The notes: a model not told the origin generated them from the sequence alone. A stretch of 64,000 nt of DNA from Candidatus Vicinibacter affinis (GCA_016714365.1 JADJNH010000007.1:372001-436000), one strand, 5' to 3'; shown: positions 41,001 to 47,400, counted from the first letter of the stretch. Numbers and translations are program-made.

Positions 41001-41634
41001 CATTCCCTTCATCATTGCTACTACTGTAAAACCACTCATTAAAATATGGGCTTGTTATATCGGACTCTTTCAAAACATCGGCTCGGGAAGTTAGGTCACC
41101 AACCACGTACCAAATATTCATCGTACGCTTATTTCCGATCAAACCACCAGCATTTAAGCCAGTAAAAGTTTTAGTTTCAAAAATGGGGCCACCTAAGATT
41201 GGAGACTTCACTTGCACTGTTTGTTGTGTAGTACCATCTGGTTCATCAAAATTGTCAAGCACTCGACACTTGGAAAAAGTAGCTCCATCGTGCACTATCA
41301 CCTTAACCTTATCTACTAAGGTAGTACATCCAGCCTTTGATGCAGTAACAGTTACTACTTCAGTAATTGTAGGCGTATAAGTTAAAAATAATCCTGCACC
41401 ACCTGTTGCCATAAATAGCAATCCAGAAACAGATCCAGTCCAGACAAACTTAATACCAGCAGGATTGGTGTTTATTTCTGCAGCAAGATCTACGGAACCA
41501 CCTTTACAAACTTCTACCATACCTCCAGCAGTAAGAATTGTAGGACATGTTTGAGCGTGAAGTCTTTGGAAACTTGATAACAATATCAGAAAAACCAAAG
41601 AAAAAGAGTAAAAAAGTAACTTTAAATAATTCAT
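29071..41634 (-). CDS. Giant T9SS-secreted repeat adhesin (SprB/Ig, DUF11 and SdrD-B repeats)
   Basis: A 4,187-residue surface protein. In order: signal peptide (1-28, ending RLHAQ); an Ig-like unit; a region of about 215 residues with YVVGDLTSRADVLK; eight Ig/SprB-like repeats of the type GGxxPYxYxWS...YTVTVTDxxGC up to about residue 1050; two divergent repeats (TYDVAFKITVDN and TYDVTYTITVTN); 13 DUF11-like repeats, each opening with D(L/V/F)AL-(R/K)K or DLATIIE and containing NQGN...DY(I/V)P(A/E/S)G; acidic linkers ending EDDHDPA; four SdrD-B (Cna-B-like) domains with DxDxDGxxD calcium-type loops (VWKDLDGDGVQDAGE and similar); a fibronectin-like unit (LEWLSFEANYNG); and a complete T9SS sorting tail (IYPNPVDDLLKVEI ... 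NKRFTVSR). It should form a long calcium-stiffened fibre on the cell surface for adhesion or gliding. No other gene shares its strand-local transcript. Confidence 0.93.
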   Translation of the reverse strand: MNYLKLLFYSFSLVFLILLSSFQRLHAQTCPTILTAGGMVEVCKGGSVDLAAEINTNPAGIKFVWTGSVSGLLFMATGGAGLFLTYTPTITEVVTVTASKAGCTTLVDKVKVIVHDGATFSKCRVLDNFDEPDGTTQQTVQVKSPILGGPIFETKTFTGLNAGGLIGNKRTMNIWYVVGDLTSRADVLKESDITSPYFNEWFYSSSNDEGNESNTELVYGGTGADQLNWDGICDCLDPNGVPDATAGFRLYNYFADQSGVTMTVTITDGSGNTGTISRNMPGSAFGDYDEEFALLDFTVANGFNWCDIDKISLFMNTNFISVDFKFDQFDFCCLVKAELGDNSIKKCLGSCIKLDTLFNCPIPSGLIGSHNVNWKDPNGNSVAYNAVICPSTAGMFNYTVNIKDSLGCESDFTQTFKICDTPSVSLTNVAICRGQSVVLSPTITGGNPPLSYLWSPATGLSCTNCANPTANPTTTTTYTLIVSTTENGDNGINACSGSRQVTVTVNDLPDGSITGATGLCNGALTTQICAKQAPAVNITYSWSTLETTRCINVGAGTYTLTVTNTTTGCTATSQVTISPVPSPSVTVSSDKNNVCEGTKVILTAVGSGGTTPYTFTWSTGQSGNPIQVTPSAPSSTYIVTITDINGCTGTNTITINATPNDIQVNVTTKPDICSKKIGEATANPTGGAPPYSYAWSNGGNTQTITGLSPGSYTVTVTDISGCSRSATGTVGTVAGPSVNITGASPICAGGSVTLTANATGGTAPISYSWSPGGMTTSEVTVSPGSTTTYTVVVTDGNGCTASNSVDVLVNPKPQVTITPLNPVICQGAKVNLTAITSGGTPSYSYLWSPSTGLSCTTCQNPDASPTADQIYQVIVTDSKGCKDTAQVLVKVNNNPTPSLVGKTNEQCGMKNGSITVTTSGGVSPYSYLWNTSPQQTGNTATGLAAGTYTVTVTDNNGCTGTFSTSIINEGGPTVNITGPNPNCIGDNVTLTANPGPKLPSDYNYQWSAGLGTNQTATINNVLITNDYFVTVTDKQTGCTSTATYTVQVIGCAVVTHFKEFVSVTQTGLNTYDVAFKITVDNIGTGIGKYNLKDSLAFDKDVVVNAIKYSTNAVGNPGNPGTIVPPSDGNNRYDLAVNQNITDVEVHVYNLTVSVTLNLAGTPPPGGDGSYKPCAEVTPGDYIPENGLYNLSILDTPNDFNDERDEACGELPIINHVKSGPVVVKQGPNTYDVTYTITVTNSGFATGKYTLNDIPGLENDFEVLSAQYTSTAPGNPANPGPIGLTLSGPWNLANDQNIIKQTTHTYQVKLQVKIDLVATASVGDEIYTPCGTNNPNVPQSGEGLFNRTTLDVNDDGIPDQRDTVCADIKIIDLALRKVILNPAGSYKYGDNITFRITVFNQGNTAVENVKVADYLPAGLKYEGGDPNWTIVSANELEGTLPGVLNPGASKTIDLTLRMVASSGGSFDWINFAEIKKAFIGTDEVSDEDIDSDPYSNSIKENAVKPGSPDDNVITEDGKNNPEEDEDDHDPAGIEVFDLALKKTTTANGPFQYGSVVPFVITVYNQGSIQARDVVVVDYIPSGFTFGPGNAIWTNGIGMATTTIPSINPGSSVNVTINLVVQPGSNPLDRAWYNEAEIKTAKDDKNNTQTEDIDSKFNMDPDDDNDVVIDGADDNEINEDGKNDPQQDEDDNDPAAIKIWDLALKKVFVSGSIEYNNPLTFRIWVYNQGNETAKDVKIADYIPTGYSFSAGLNPGWVGVYPNVNYTIAGPIVPGDSAFVDLVLTLENTSGGFRKWINYSEIVSSKDLNNVDRSNDDIDSQVGSDGPLERAVLPGRINDNNISSTNKGGEEDDHDPAGPGIMFGEIFDLALRKTVITPAPYGYGQDIDFNIRIFNQGNVTAQNINVVDYVPAGFQFIAGGVNVAWSYSAGLSQASRIVAGPLKPGDSLDITIRLRTIANPGSSTAYINFSEIKSAQDSLGATRGDIDSNPDDNPINDIGGEPGGPTDNLIDDDGTIDEDDHDPAMINVYDLALIKVTSTAGPYSVGQVVDFKITVYNQGTLPVKNVVVNDYIPIGYTYNAGDNAGIWSGSHPLVTHTHAPQLNPGDNFEVILKLRLAGTSGGYTNWINYSEIKSMQSVNGTDVSAQDVDSDPNGNTPGETAVTPGSPNDNNITDITKAGDQDDHDPAGVNIFDLALRKTVVTGGPYTYGQDIDFKITVFNQGNLTAKNISVVDYVPAGYQFIAGGVNAGWTYSAGNRQATRTIAGPLTPGQSIDVTIRLRLIANASSSDAYTNFAEIKSAQDSLGVSGNDFDSDPDDDPTNDDGGEPGGPTDDEVTKAPPVDEDDHDPAIISIFDLALRKKLVTPATGPYTYGQTHTFEITVFNQGNVTAKDIQVKDYIPEGYSFSPNNGWTGAFPTVSKTITDTIQPGGSRTMTLNLTFNMVAVPSLKSWANYAEIAGANDLNGVPGDDVDSDPGSNTTNEQNIIPGKPGDDDIASTSDSGLGSQDDHDPAGPWVFDLATIIENSVDNVSSYGELINFPIKVKNQGNINSAGYTLSVLVPAGFAFTAGPNAGWSYNSLTRIATYVVPVTDTIKPGEMDMYNLVLTSQPSNGKDAWTVEIEISADNPVADEVGINDIDSNPDAVFNNDPGGSPIPDSEGGNFPGSDDILNGAGNGTIGDTNAAGDEDDNDPEYVKVFDLALIKKLVTPATGPYTYGQTHTFEITVFNQGNVTAKDIQVKDYIPEGYSFSPNNGWTGASPMVNKTITDTIQPGGSRTITLNLTFNMVAVPSLKSWANYAEIIGANDQNGVPGDDVDSDPGSNTTNEQNVIPGKPGDDDISSISDSGIGSQDDHDPAGPWVFDLATIIENSVDRISSYGELINFPIKVKNQGNINSAGYTLSVLVPAGFAFTAGPNAGWSYNNITRIATYIVPVTDTIKPGEMDMYNLVLTSQPATGKHAWTVEIEISADNPVADEVGINDIDSNPDAVFNNDPGGSAIPDSEGGNFPGSDDILNGAGNGIIGDTNAAGDEDDNDPEYVKLYDLALKKTVVTPQPYSYGQNIVFRLRVYNQGNESVKNVRIQDYIPVGYSFVASPGWSVNGQGAVYTYSGTLQSADSFDINITLKLENTAGGYRNWINYAEITDVQDSLGNNVNTFDVDSRPGSNGSAELAVKPGDAADDNITSIDKGGEEDDHDPAGVPIFDVALRKNYIGPLPIKYNQVIPFEVTVFNQGSISAQNFEIADYLAPGYDFDVASNPTWTYNPVTRIATTIYTPKVIPGDSAKVVIKLKVRPTLYNRAAWKNFAEIITVTDTTNTPGDDIDSDPDDDPDNDGPPEDGEIDENPPIDEDDHDPADPPVVDFALRKWIPGKKPYYIPGDTVDFIISLHNQGNVVSSSIGVNDYIPAGFQFLPAINGGWSVNGTRLEYSYGTRLYPEDSVQLHLKLKVIVSANPTLSDWENYAEIRTMRDTFNLVRDNDDADSKPNTDDAWERAVHDDEPWDDVIDGNGQVENEDSDDHDPEKVVVTAWIGDFVWKDLDGDGVQDAGEPGVPGVHVYLYKCADGSIVKKDTTDANGKYEFDFLLSDNYFLRFDPLPINMPNCAFTFKDKGGNDAKDSDVSPSGITACTFLQWGERDSTWDAGLVELAKYGDYVWHDRDADGVQEVGEEGIKDVVVTLYDADTRLPVKTTTTDATGKYLFEYLMPGNYYAKFEWHPMWNQTTSNQGSDTKDSDVDGSNGAQTTASTYLSPGEDDRTWDLGLYKCIMIGGRVFLDKDKDGIFDPTENGLNGLDVYLVDAMSGAVVANLRTAVNPSTPSDDGYYKFACIKPGMYHVKFERPGHLAASEPFKGGNTDKDSDISHEFGVNTTRKFTVLSGDMILNVGAGFQDKATLGDRVWLDRNFNGIQDGNEEPVQGVKIAAYTPTGVMVSEATSGFDGTYMLDGVAQGDYYVKFTAPVSFGFTIPHAGSDNMDNDVDGTNGYGTTRMYRVQTGDAFPTIDAGLVYQVLPLEWLSFEANYNGEFTELDWTTGLEINNSHFIVERRHESESDFSEIGQVEASSETGASRHAYEMDDLNVNQSGVYYYRIRQVDRDGKYNYSKVISIKVQRGKDLSLEIYPNPVDDLLKVEIGLSENGILESRVFDNNGKSVLVNPFGGNYMKAGKYSELINTSVLTPGQYNLQIKTSNGLINKRFTVSR
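32534..34591 (-). repeat. Two near-identical 1,029-bp direct repeats inside the adhesin gene
   Basis: Positions 32534-33562 and 33563-34591 match almost base for base; the shared anchor ACATATTCCGGATCATT recurs exactly 1,029 bp apart. Each unit encodes 343 residues: one DLALxKKLVTPATGPYTYG repeat plus one DLATIIENSVD repeat. This is a recent in-frame tandem duplication and a possible site of copy-number change. Confidence 0.9.
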
Positions 41635-41706
41635 ATGGCTGTATACTTAGTTGATATAAATTTTTAATTTATCAATTCTAAAAATAGTAACCAACATCAT
41701 AAAATA

Positions 41707-41735
41707 TACAGTAATCCTAATTCATGATTACTGTA
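41707..41735. promoter_or_regulatory. Inverted repeat upstream of the giant adhesin
   Basis: TACAGTAATC and GATTACTGTA, perfect over 10 bp with a 9-nt spacer, 73 nt upstream of the adhesin start. It could be an operator or leader hairpin; no T run follows on either strand. Confidence 0.45.
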
Positions 41736-42133
41736 AAACATCATAATGATGATAGATTTACTTTGTTTCAGATTTACAAATCAATCGTTAAGCAGAATAC
41801 ACAAGTATACAGTTTATGCATACAAGCAGATTTGATTGACAATTTCTTGCAAACCAATAATAACATGACCCAAAACTCAAAAGATGAACATCATCTATTG
41901 AAGTTTCAAATTCAAATCCATAAAAAGAAAAGGTGGGAATCTAAATGCTGTAGGATTTCATTCTTCAGCACAAGCTAGGAACCTGCCCTTTCTCATTCAT
42001 TCTGTTTCTCAGGAGGTTTGGAACAATAATCATACCACATTTACAAAGTTTGGCATTACTATGGTATTACTATACAGAAGCATTGTAATTCTTAAACACC
42101 GCTTGTATAGAAAGGCAAAGTAAAGACAAATTC

Positions 42134-42181
42134 GATACATATTAATATTATTTTTAATATATTTATATTAATATATGTATC
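42134..42181. repeat. AT-rich inverted repeat
   Basis: GATACATATTAATAT (42134-42148) and ATATTAATATATGTATC (42165-42181) form a long stem with a 2-nt bulge. It lies 109 nt past the stop of the operon ending at 42290. Confidence 0.45.
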
Positions 42182-42289
42182 TAATTTATTATCAACATTA
42201 TATAAATTAATAAAAATACCTTCTTATTTAAAAAGCTTATAAAATACAGCTTCTTGAAGGTTGGAAGATCCTGATTTTAAAATTTCTTT

Positions 42290-43201
42290 CTATTCAATTC
42301 CACTTAATTTCCAATTTTTATTGGCTGGCTCATAAGTAAAAAACATTTGACTTTGCTGTTCTTCGCTCGGTGAAGTAAGGTTGTAATAAAACAACACAGT
42401 AAACAATTGCATCCTTCCATCTTTCGTAAATCTTATTTTACGAATCTTGTCATCTCCTCTCGGCCCAAGCCCATGAATAGAAATTTCCTCCTTTAAGGAG
42501 CCCGTGGGATTGTTGGTGGCATCCAATTCTATGGAATATAATTTAGATTCCCGAGCGGAGGATAAGTACAAGATTCTTTTACCTGCATGCATATGCAATG
42601 CAAGACCATAAATGTCTTTATTTGAAATTATCTTTTTAATTTGTTTTGTAAGTACATCTACTGTATAAACCCCACCTATCTCTCTTTTTTCATCTGAACC
42701 CGCCACGGTACTGACCAAAAGTTGTTTTGTCGAACAATCATAAAAACTTCCCAAAACCCCAAATGGATTGAATGAACCAGGCATTCTTTCCATTGGAATT
42801 TTTACAAATTCTTCCATTTTACCGGAATTGGCATCCACTTTATAAATATTATTTTGCTTTTCAAAAGGATTCTGCAACATGTTCACTTTTGCCGATGGCA
42901 GTACATACGAATTTCCAAAGTGATCGGTACAAATGGCGCCAAGATATCCCTTGTCTTTCCAACTTTTGTCCTGCACAATTTTTATTATTCTCGCATTAGG
43001 GTTCCCGGGTTGCTCCGACTCAATCAATGCCATTCCTACCAAATTACGCTCAGTGGTTGACAAATAAGCCTTGGAAGGATTAATGCCCATTTTAGAAAAG
43101 TATGCAGGGAGTCCTTTACATTGATCCATCTGTGCAATTACAGCATGGTAGTTACTTAACAACCATATTAAAATACCTATGCATTTTGTAAATTGACTCA
43201 T
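42290..43201 (-). CDS. Secreted propeller-like protein of unknown function
   Basis: A 303-residue protein with a signal peptide ending near residue 24 (YHAVIAQ). The body reads like a beta-propeller: GYLGAICTDHFGNSYVLPS, NNIYKVDANSGKMEEF, NPFGVLGSFYDCSTKQLLVST, GGVYTVDVLTKQI, DIYGLALHMHAGKRILYLS and ESKLYSIELDATNN. No family is assigned. It is the last gene of a four-gene operon, 13 nt downstream of the amine-oxidase-like lipoprotein, so it may act on or with that protein. Confidence 0.7.
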   Translation of the reverse strand: MSQFTKCIGILIWLLSNYHAVIAQMDQCKGLPAYFSKMGINPSKAYLSTTERNLVGMALIESEQPGNPNARIIKIVQDKSWKDKGYLGAICTDHFGNSYVLPSAKVNMLQNPFEKQNNIYKVDANSGKMEEFVKIPMERMPGSFNPFGVLGSFYDCSTKQLLVSTVAGSDEKREIGGVYTVDVLTKQIKKIISNKDIYGLALHMHAGKRILYLSSARESKLYSIELDATNNPTGSLKEEISIHGLGPRGDDKIRKIRFTKDGRMQLFTVLFYYNLTSPSEEQQSQMFFTYEPANKNWKLSGIE

Positions 43202-43214
43202 GGCTTATATGGAT

Positions 43215-44927
43215 TTAATATAATTTGAACATGGGACCGGAATAACAAGGATAAATTACCGGAACGTAAACTCCATTTTTTAAGATGGATTCTGCCCAAC
43301 AATATTCTTTCCCCTTGGTATCATCATTTTGCATTTGAGCCACGTACCAAAATACTAAAGAAGCATTTTCGATAGACTCAGCATTTTCTTCCATAAATTT
43401 TTCTGGACCTTGTTGATAGTCTCTGTTACAGCATGGTCCGATGGTCGGAAGATCAGTTTCTCCTTCGTCACGATTCTCATCCCATCGGGTCACATATACA
43501 TATGCCTGATCACCTCTACCAGCATCTCTCAATTGCCCGGTATTGGCAATAATGTAAATTCCACCCTTGTTTTGATTTTCAATCCTCATCCACTGATGAT
43601 CGTCTTTATAAATAGTTTGCTCATTTTGTAAACTCCATTTTTCTCTTTTCCACTGAATCCAAGCGTTATTTTTCCATTCAAAAAAATTAGATTTTGCATC
43701 TGCAAAAGCAATTCTTGTTACCGGTCGGTACATTCCGTTATTCCCACACCCCCTTCCGATACTTCCGGCAACCGGTCTGAATCTACCATCCTTATAAAAT
43801 TCAAAATATTGATGATAATTGTAATTGCAGGGGGTAGGCCATCCCTCGCTGTAATAACGTTGTCCCAATAAAAATCCAGTAGTGTCACCTGCTTCAACAA
43901 TTGGTTCAAAATAAGGTGGCTCCACTGCCAAAACTGCTGCAGTAGAAAATTCGGGACAACCTACCGCATCACTGTAACCAAATCCTTCTGTCTTCGAATA
44001 CGAAACATGCCAATCTACCAATTTAACACTTCGAAACAAGGCCCGGTTATTAAATTTAACATCCGCCACCAACAATCCATCCGATCGACTCATACTGTAT
44101 TTAAATGACCATCCATCCTTCTCAAATTTGTTCTCTTTTTCACAATAACATTGCATAATGTTCTCATTTTGCATTTTTCTCTGAGATATAGCCATCCCAG
44201 TTTCGCCTACATTTGTCCACCTGACCCCAGCAACATTCAAATCTGTTAAATCCACAATGGCCCATAAAGCTTTATCACCCTTTACAAATGTTGGCGCTAC
44301 ACAAAGATGTCTGGAACGTTGGCATTTGGTACGATTCAAAGCTGTTTTAGTCCCTGGCATCAAAGGTGTCGTCAGTTGGTTGTTTTCACCATAACTATGT
44401 ATTACCGCCGTATCATTTCTTGCGATTTCTAAAGCCAGTTCGATTAAATGGGGCGGTACATCCGGTTGTGTTTCTTTATAAAATGATATGCTAACTACTC
44501 TTTCATTCTTTAAATCTATTATCCCAACCACAGTTCCATTTAATGCATAGTTATACATTTCCACACGATAACAATTCCCATCTTTGCACACATTGGATCC
44601 ACTTGGCAAATCAGTTGTTCTTGCAACACTGACAGAAAAAATTTCATTTAACATCTTCTGGTTACTTTTCTTATCTATAAAAAACTCAACCAATTGACGA
44701 CTCCCTAAAAATATATCCTGAATTTTGTTACTGTTCTTCACATCTGAATTCCTGACTTTTAACACAGGAACATCCTTTTGTAAAATGCTGTAAATTTCTT
44801 TTACTCTGGCTTCTACCAGTTTTGTGGGTGAAATTCCCCTTTGTAATTCAGAAGTACAACTGATCAAAAATGAAATAAAGATCAACTGACTCAACAAACG
44901 GACTAAATCTGTCTTCAACACTTTCAT
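43215..44927 (-). CDS. Lipoprotein, divergent copper amine oxidase-like, copper ligands missing
   Basis: A 570-residue lipoprotein (FLISC, Cys24). I read it as a distant copper amine oxidase (CAO): WSFKYSMSRSDGLLVADVKF and then FRSVKLVDWHVSYS match the CAO block W-x-(F/Y)-R...GLVLxDVxY...SLAEMxVPY; GCPEF follows where CAOs have GC; CNYNYHQYFEFYKDGRF (from Cys367) matches the NYDYxFxWxFYQDG region whose first Tyr becomes the TPQ cofactor; and ESIENASLVFWYVAQ near residue 520 matches the C-terminal ESIxDxDIVLWY. The His-x-His after the TPQ block and the third His after VLWY are not there (MYRPVTRIAF; AQMQNDDTKGK). So if homologous, it is probably a non-enzyme or uses another centre. It overlaps the di-heme peroxidase gene by 4 nt. 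By-eye homology only. Confidence 0.5.
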   Translation of the reverse strand: MKVLKTDLVRLLSQLIFISFLISCTSELQRGISPTKLVEARVKEIYSILQKDVPVLKVRNSDVKNSNKIQDIFLGSRQLVEFFIDKKSNQKMLNEIFSVSVARTTDLPSGSNVCKDGNCYRVEMYNYALNGTVVGIIDLKNERVVSISFYKETQPDVPPHLIELALEIARNDTAVIHSYGENNQLTTPLMPGTKTALNRTKCQRSRHLCVAPTFVKGDKALWAIVDLTDLNVAGVRWTNVGETGMAISQRKMQNENIMQCYCEKENKFEKDGWSFKYSMSRSDGLLVADVKFNNRALFRSVKLVDWHVSYSKTEGFGYSDAVGCPEFSTAAVLAVEPPYFEPIVEAGDTTGFLLGQRYYSEGWPTPCNYNYHQYFEFYKDGRFRPVAGSIGRGCGNNGMYRPVTRIAFADAKSNFFEWKNNAWIQWKREKWSLQNEQTIYKDDHQWMRIENQNKGGIYIIANTGQLRDAGRGDQAYVYVTRWDENRDEGETDLPTIGPCCNRDYQQGPEKFMEENAESIENASLVFWYVAQMQNDDTKGKEYCWAESILKNGVYVPVIYPCYSGPMFKLY

Positions 44928-45979
44928 GGATTAAATGGATCTAAAAAATGATCATCTTTAAGGTAGCTTGTGTCCGTAAGTGTATACAAAAATGCAATAA
45001 TGGCTTTGCGTTTATTTTCATCCAAATGAAAAACTTGCATTCTACCATCCGTATTCGGATGAAGGGCACCATCTCCATTACATTCACCCCCCGAATGAAT
45101 CCTTCCGGCCCTTTCATAATTTTTAATTACTTCTTCAAGGGTATTGGCGGATCCATCGTGATAGTATGGTGTAGTCAAAGCAACATTTCTCAATCCGGGT
45201 ATACGAAAAACACCATTGTCGTCTACGCTCAGTGTGTGTTCCTGCAAACCCAAATCTCTTGCTGGGTAAGAACCATTGCAATTGTACAAACCAATATTGG
45301 CGAAATCACCTCCACGCTCAGGCTCAAAAAAATCCAGCCCACCATGACATCTGTTGCAAGCTATTGTATCAGAAAAAAATAAATTCAAACCGAACCATTC
45401 CTGACTTGAAAATAAACTGGAATCCTTGGTTGCCAAATAATCATCATAACGTGAGTGCCGGCTTTGAAGACTCATTTCATAAGCAGCGATGGATTCCATA
45501 ATTTCTTTAACAGTCAAATTGTCTATGTTTTTCTGAAAAGCATTTTCATAAAGCTGCTGATAAATTTTATCCTTTCTAAATCTTTGTAAAATTATTTCTT
45601 CATTACCCTTCAAACCCAACTCGACAGGCTGAACAGAAAATAAAGGACGCTCCATTTGTTTTATCAAATGATTCACATTAGGATCAGACCAGTCAAAACT
45701 TGTCCGATGATTAAGATTCAGCAAACTTGGCGCATTCCTTTTCAATAATTGAGCTTCTGAATTTAGTGAAATTCTGTACCCATCAGTAAATGCCAATCTC
45801 GGATCATGACACGAAGAACAAGATCTTCCTAGATTGTAAGAAAGTTTCTTGTCAAAAAATAAATGATGCCCAAGTTCTGCCAATGGATCCTTTAATGGCT
45901 GCTTGATAAGCCGATCATTTGGTGCTGCCGTCAACCAAAAAATGAACCCAAGACCCACTAAAAAATAATACTTCTGCAT
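44924..45979 (-). CDS. Di-heme cytochrome c peroxidase / MauG family protein
   Basis: A 351-residue periplasmic protein from the ATG at 45979; an upstream TTG at 45988 is less likely. An N-terminal signal (YYFLVGLGFIFWLTA) is followed by two heme-binding CxxCH motifs: CSSCH near residue 54 and CNRCH near 220. The closing block with PGLRNVALTTPYYHDGS is typical of bacterial cytochrome c peroxidases. The family reduces H2O2, and its MauG branch matures protein-derived quinone cofactors. The gene overlaps the amine-oxidase-like lipoprotein gene by 4 nt (ATGA), a strong functional link. Whether it oxidises that protein is inference. Confidence 0.92.
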   Translation of the reverse strand: MQKYYFLVGLGFIFWLTAAPNDRLIKQPLKDPLAELGHHLFFDKKLSYNLGRSCSSCHDPRLAFTDGYRISLNSEAQLLKRNAPSLLNLNHRTSFDWSDPNVNHLIKQMERPLFSVQPVELGLKGNEEIILQRFRKDKIYQQLYENAFQKNIDNLTVKEIMESIAAYEMSLQSRHSRYDDYLATKDSSLFSSQEWFGLNLFFSDTIACNRCHGGLDFFEPERGGDFANIGLYNCNGSYPARDLGLQEHTLSVDDNGVFRIPGLRNVALTTPYYHDGSANTLEEVIKNYERAGRIHSGGECNGDGALHPNTDGRMQVFHLDENKRKAIIAFLYTLTDTSYLKDDHFLDPFNP

Positions 45980-46050
45980 AACTATCAAAGAGAATTACAA
46001 GTTTGCAGGCAGGTAATATTTTATTTAAAAATATACCTGTAACTGTCCCT

Positions 46051-47316
46051 TTAAATTTTTTGAAATGTACTCTGAAATAATTTTCCCTCAGAAATAATTT
46101 TGATCACGTAGATGCCTGCAGGAATGCCGGACAAATTAATTTTACTTTTATAGAATTCTGGATAAACACTTTTTCCCATCAAATCAACCATTACAATCTG
46201 ATCTGCCTTCAGAACTTCCGGTAAACTGACAAAGTCTCTTGCAGGATTTGGAGTAAGGTGCAAATCGTATGCCTTTTGTTCTTTTTCTGTGCCGGTAATA
46301 CTGTAATCAAATGCAAAATATCCGGGTGTGATGGAAGCTTCAAACTCATCCAGTTGGTTAAAATTCTGATCAAAAACAAATACTTTTCCAAATGAAGTAA
46401 AATCTGTCTCTGCAGCATAAATCAATTTGGATCGGTCATCAAAACTTAACCCATAAAATTGTTTTCCCAAATCCAGAAATGGTCCGGCATTTTCAGTGGC
46501 AATATCGTATTTACCAAGACCTGTTTTGCCGCTTTCCTGATAGATGACCGCACTCTCAATCAAAGTAGAAGTGGCACATAAAGAACTCACCTGAGGTAGT
46601 CTTTCCGTTTGAACTTGTACACTGCCCAAATTAATTTTGGAGAGTGAACTACCGGTATAATCCCTGTTGTTCAGACTATACAACACATCATTTTTGATCA
46701 TTAAATTTTCAGGATTTTTTCCTTCTGACCCCAGGTCAATGGTATTTACCCATCTTAATTTTTGTAAATCGATGTCGAGTATCTTTCCTACCTCCTTTCC
46801 AAACTCAAACCCATTGTTGACAGCAATAAAAGCATGATCATCTCGCAGGATAATACTTTCTGCAGTATAGGGCATTTCACTAGCCGGAATTTCGAAAACC
46901 AGACCTAGATTGTTCTTATCATAAATCTGCACATAGGCGTTTAGGGCTTTTTCATACTCACCCCTGGTAACGATCATATAGTTTCCCCAAAAGTCTATTT
47001 TCCTGACTCCCTCAACTGGTAAGTTCGATTGGACTGCATTGGTCAATAAATTATATCGCAACACTTTCTGATCCGCAGCGACCCAATAGGAACCTTCGTG
47101 TATTTTAATATCTGAAGCAAATCTGGCTTGAGGAATATCAACCAATGGCTTATATTCTTTCCCGGTAAGGTGGTAGGCCCCAACAGAAGGTGGTATCAGG
47201 ATCTGATTATTCGTATAATCGAAGACCCCTTCATTCAAAACTAATACCCTGGACTGGCCGGTGATCAACACCACCAGGAAAAATCCAAGAATGAAACTAC
47301 AGGTAAATTTTTTCAT
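46051..47316 (-). CDS. T9SS-exported propeller protein
   Basis: A 421-residue protein with a signal peptide (CSFILGFFLVVLITGQS) and a propeller-type body similar to DUF5074/YncE-like Bacteroidota proteins (RVLVLNEGVFDYTNNQI, DIKIHEGSYWVAADQKVLR, NPENLMIKNDVLYSLNNR, YGLSFDDRSKLIYAAETD). A T9SS sorting domain ends it: LHLTPNPARDFVSLPEV, IVMVDLMGKSV, GIYVIKIISEGK. It opens the operon that runs to 42290; a promoter box is 21 nt upstream and a 71-nt gap follows. DUF5074 assignment is tentative. Confidence 0.8.
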   Translation of the reverse strand: MKKFTCSFILGFFLVVLITGQSRVLVLNEGVFDYTNNQILIPPSVGAYHLTGKEYKPLVDIPQARFASDIKIHEGSYWVAADQKVLRYNLLTNAVQSNLPVEGVRKIDFWGNYMIVTRGEYEKALNAYVQIYDKNNLGLVFEIPASEMPYTAESIILRDDHAFIAVNNGFEFGKEVGKILDIDLQKLRWVNTIDLGSEGKNPENLMIKNDVLYSLNNRDYTGSSLSKINLGSVQVQTERLPQVSSLCATSTLIESAVIYQESGKTGLGKYDIATENAGPFLDLGKQFYGLSFDDRSKLIYAAETDFTSFGKVFVFDQNFNQLDEFEASITPGYFAFDYSITGTEKEQKAYDLHLTPNPARDFVSLPEVLKADQIVMVDLMGKSVYPEFYKSKINLSGIPAGIYVIKIISEGKLFQSTFQKI

Positions 47317-47336
47317 GTGCTAACCATTTTGTCGCC

Positions 47337-47344
47337 CAAAAATA
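47337..47344 (-). promoter_or_regulatory. -7 promoter element (TATTTTTG) of the peroxidase/propeller operon
   Basis: Exact TAnnTTTG on the minus strand, 20 nt before the ATG at 47316. It would drive the 47316-42290 operon. Confidence 0.5.
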
Positions 47345-47400
47345 GGGTAAAGCTGCCAAATCCATGATTCTAAATCTCCATCGTTTCAAGAAATCCAATA

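Larger units (their letters stand above)
41635..42289. other. Long AT-rich intergenic region with palindromes, upstream of the adhesin
   Basis: 655 bp with no supported gene; an 84-codon plus-strand frame at 41724..41978 has no start context, and its composition looks non-coding. It contains a near-palindrome at 41651-41675, a perfect 10-bp stem at 41707-41735, and a long AT-rich inverted repeat at 42134-42181. It must hold the adhesin promoter, and perhaps the terminator of the operon ending at 42290. Confidence 0.55.

Noticed and set aside
41724..41978. 84-codon plus-strand ORF upstream of the adhesin
   Set aside because: It overlaps an inverted repeat, lacks a promoter box, and its product shows no plausible protein features; the region is best seen as regulatory.
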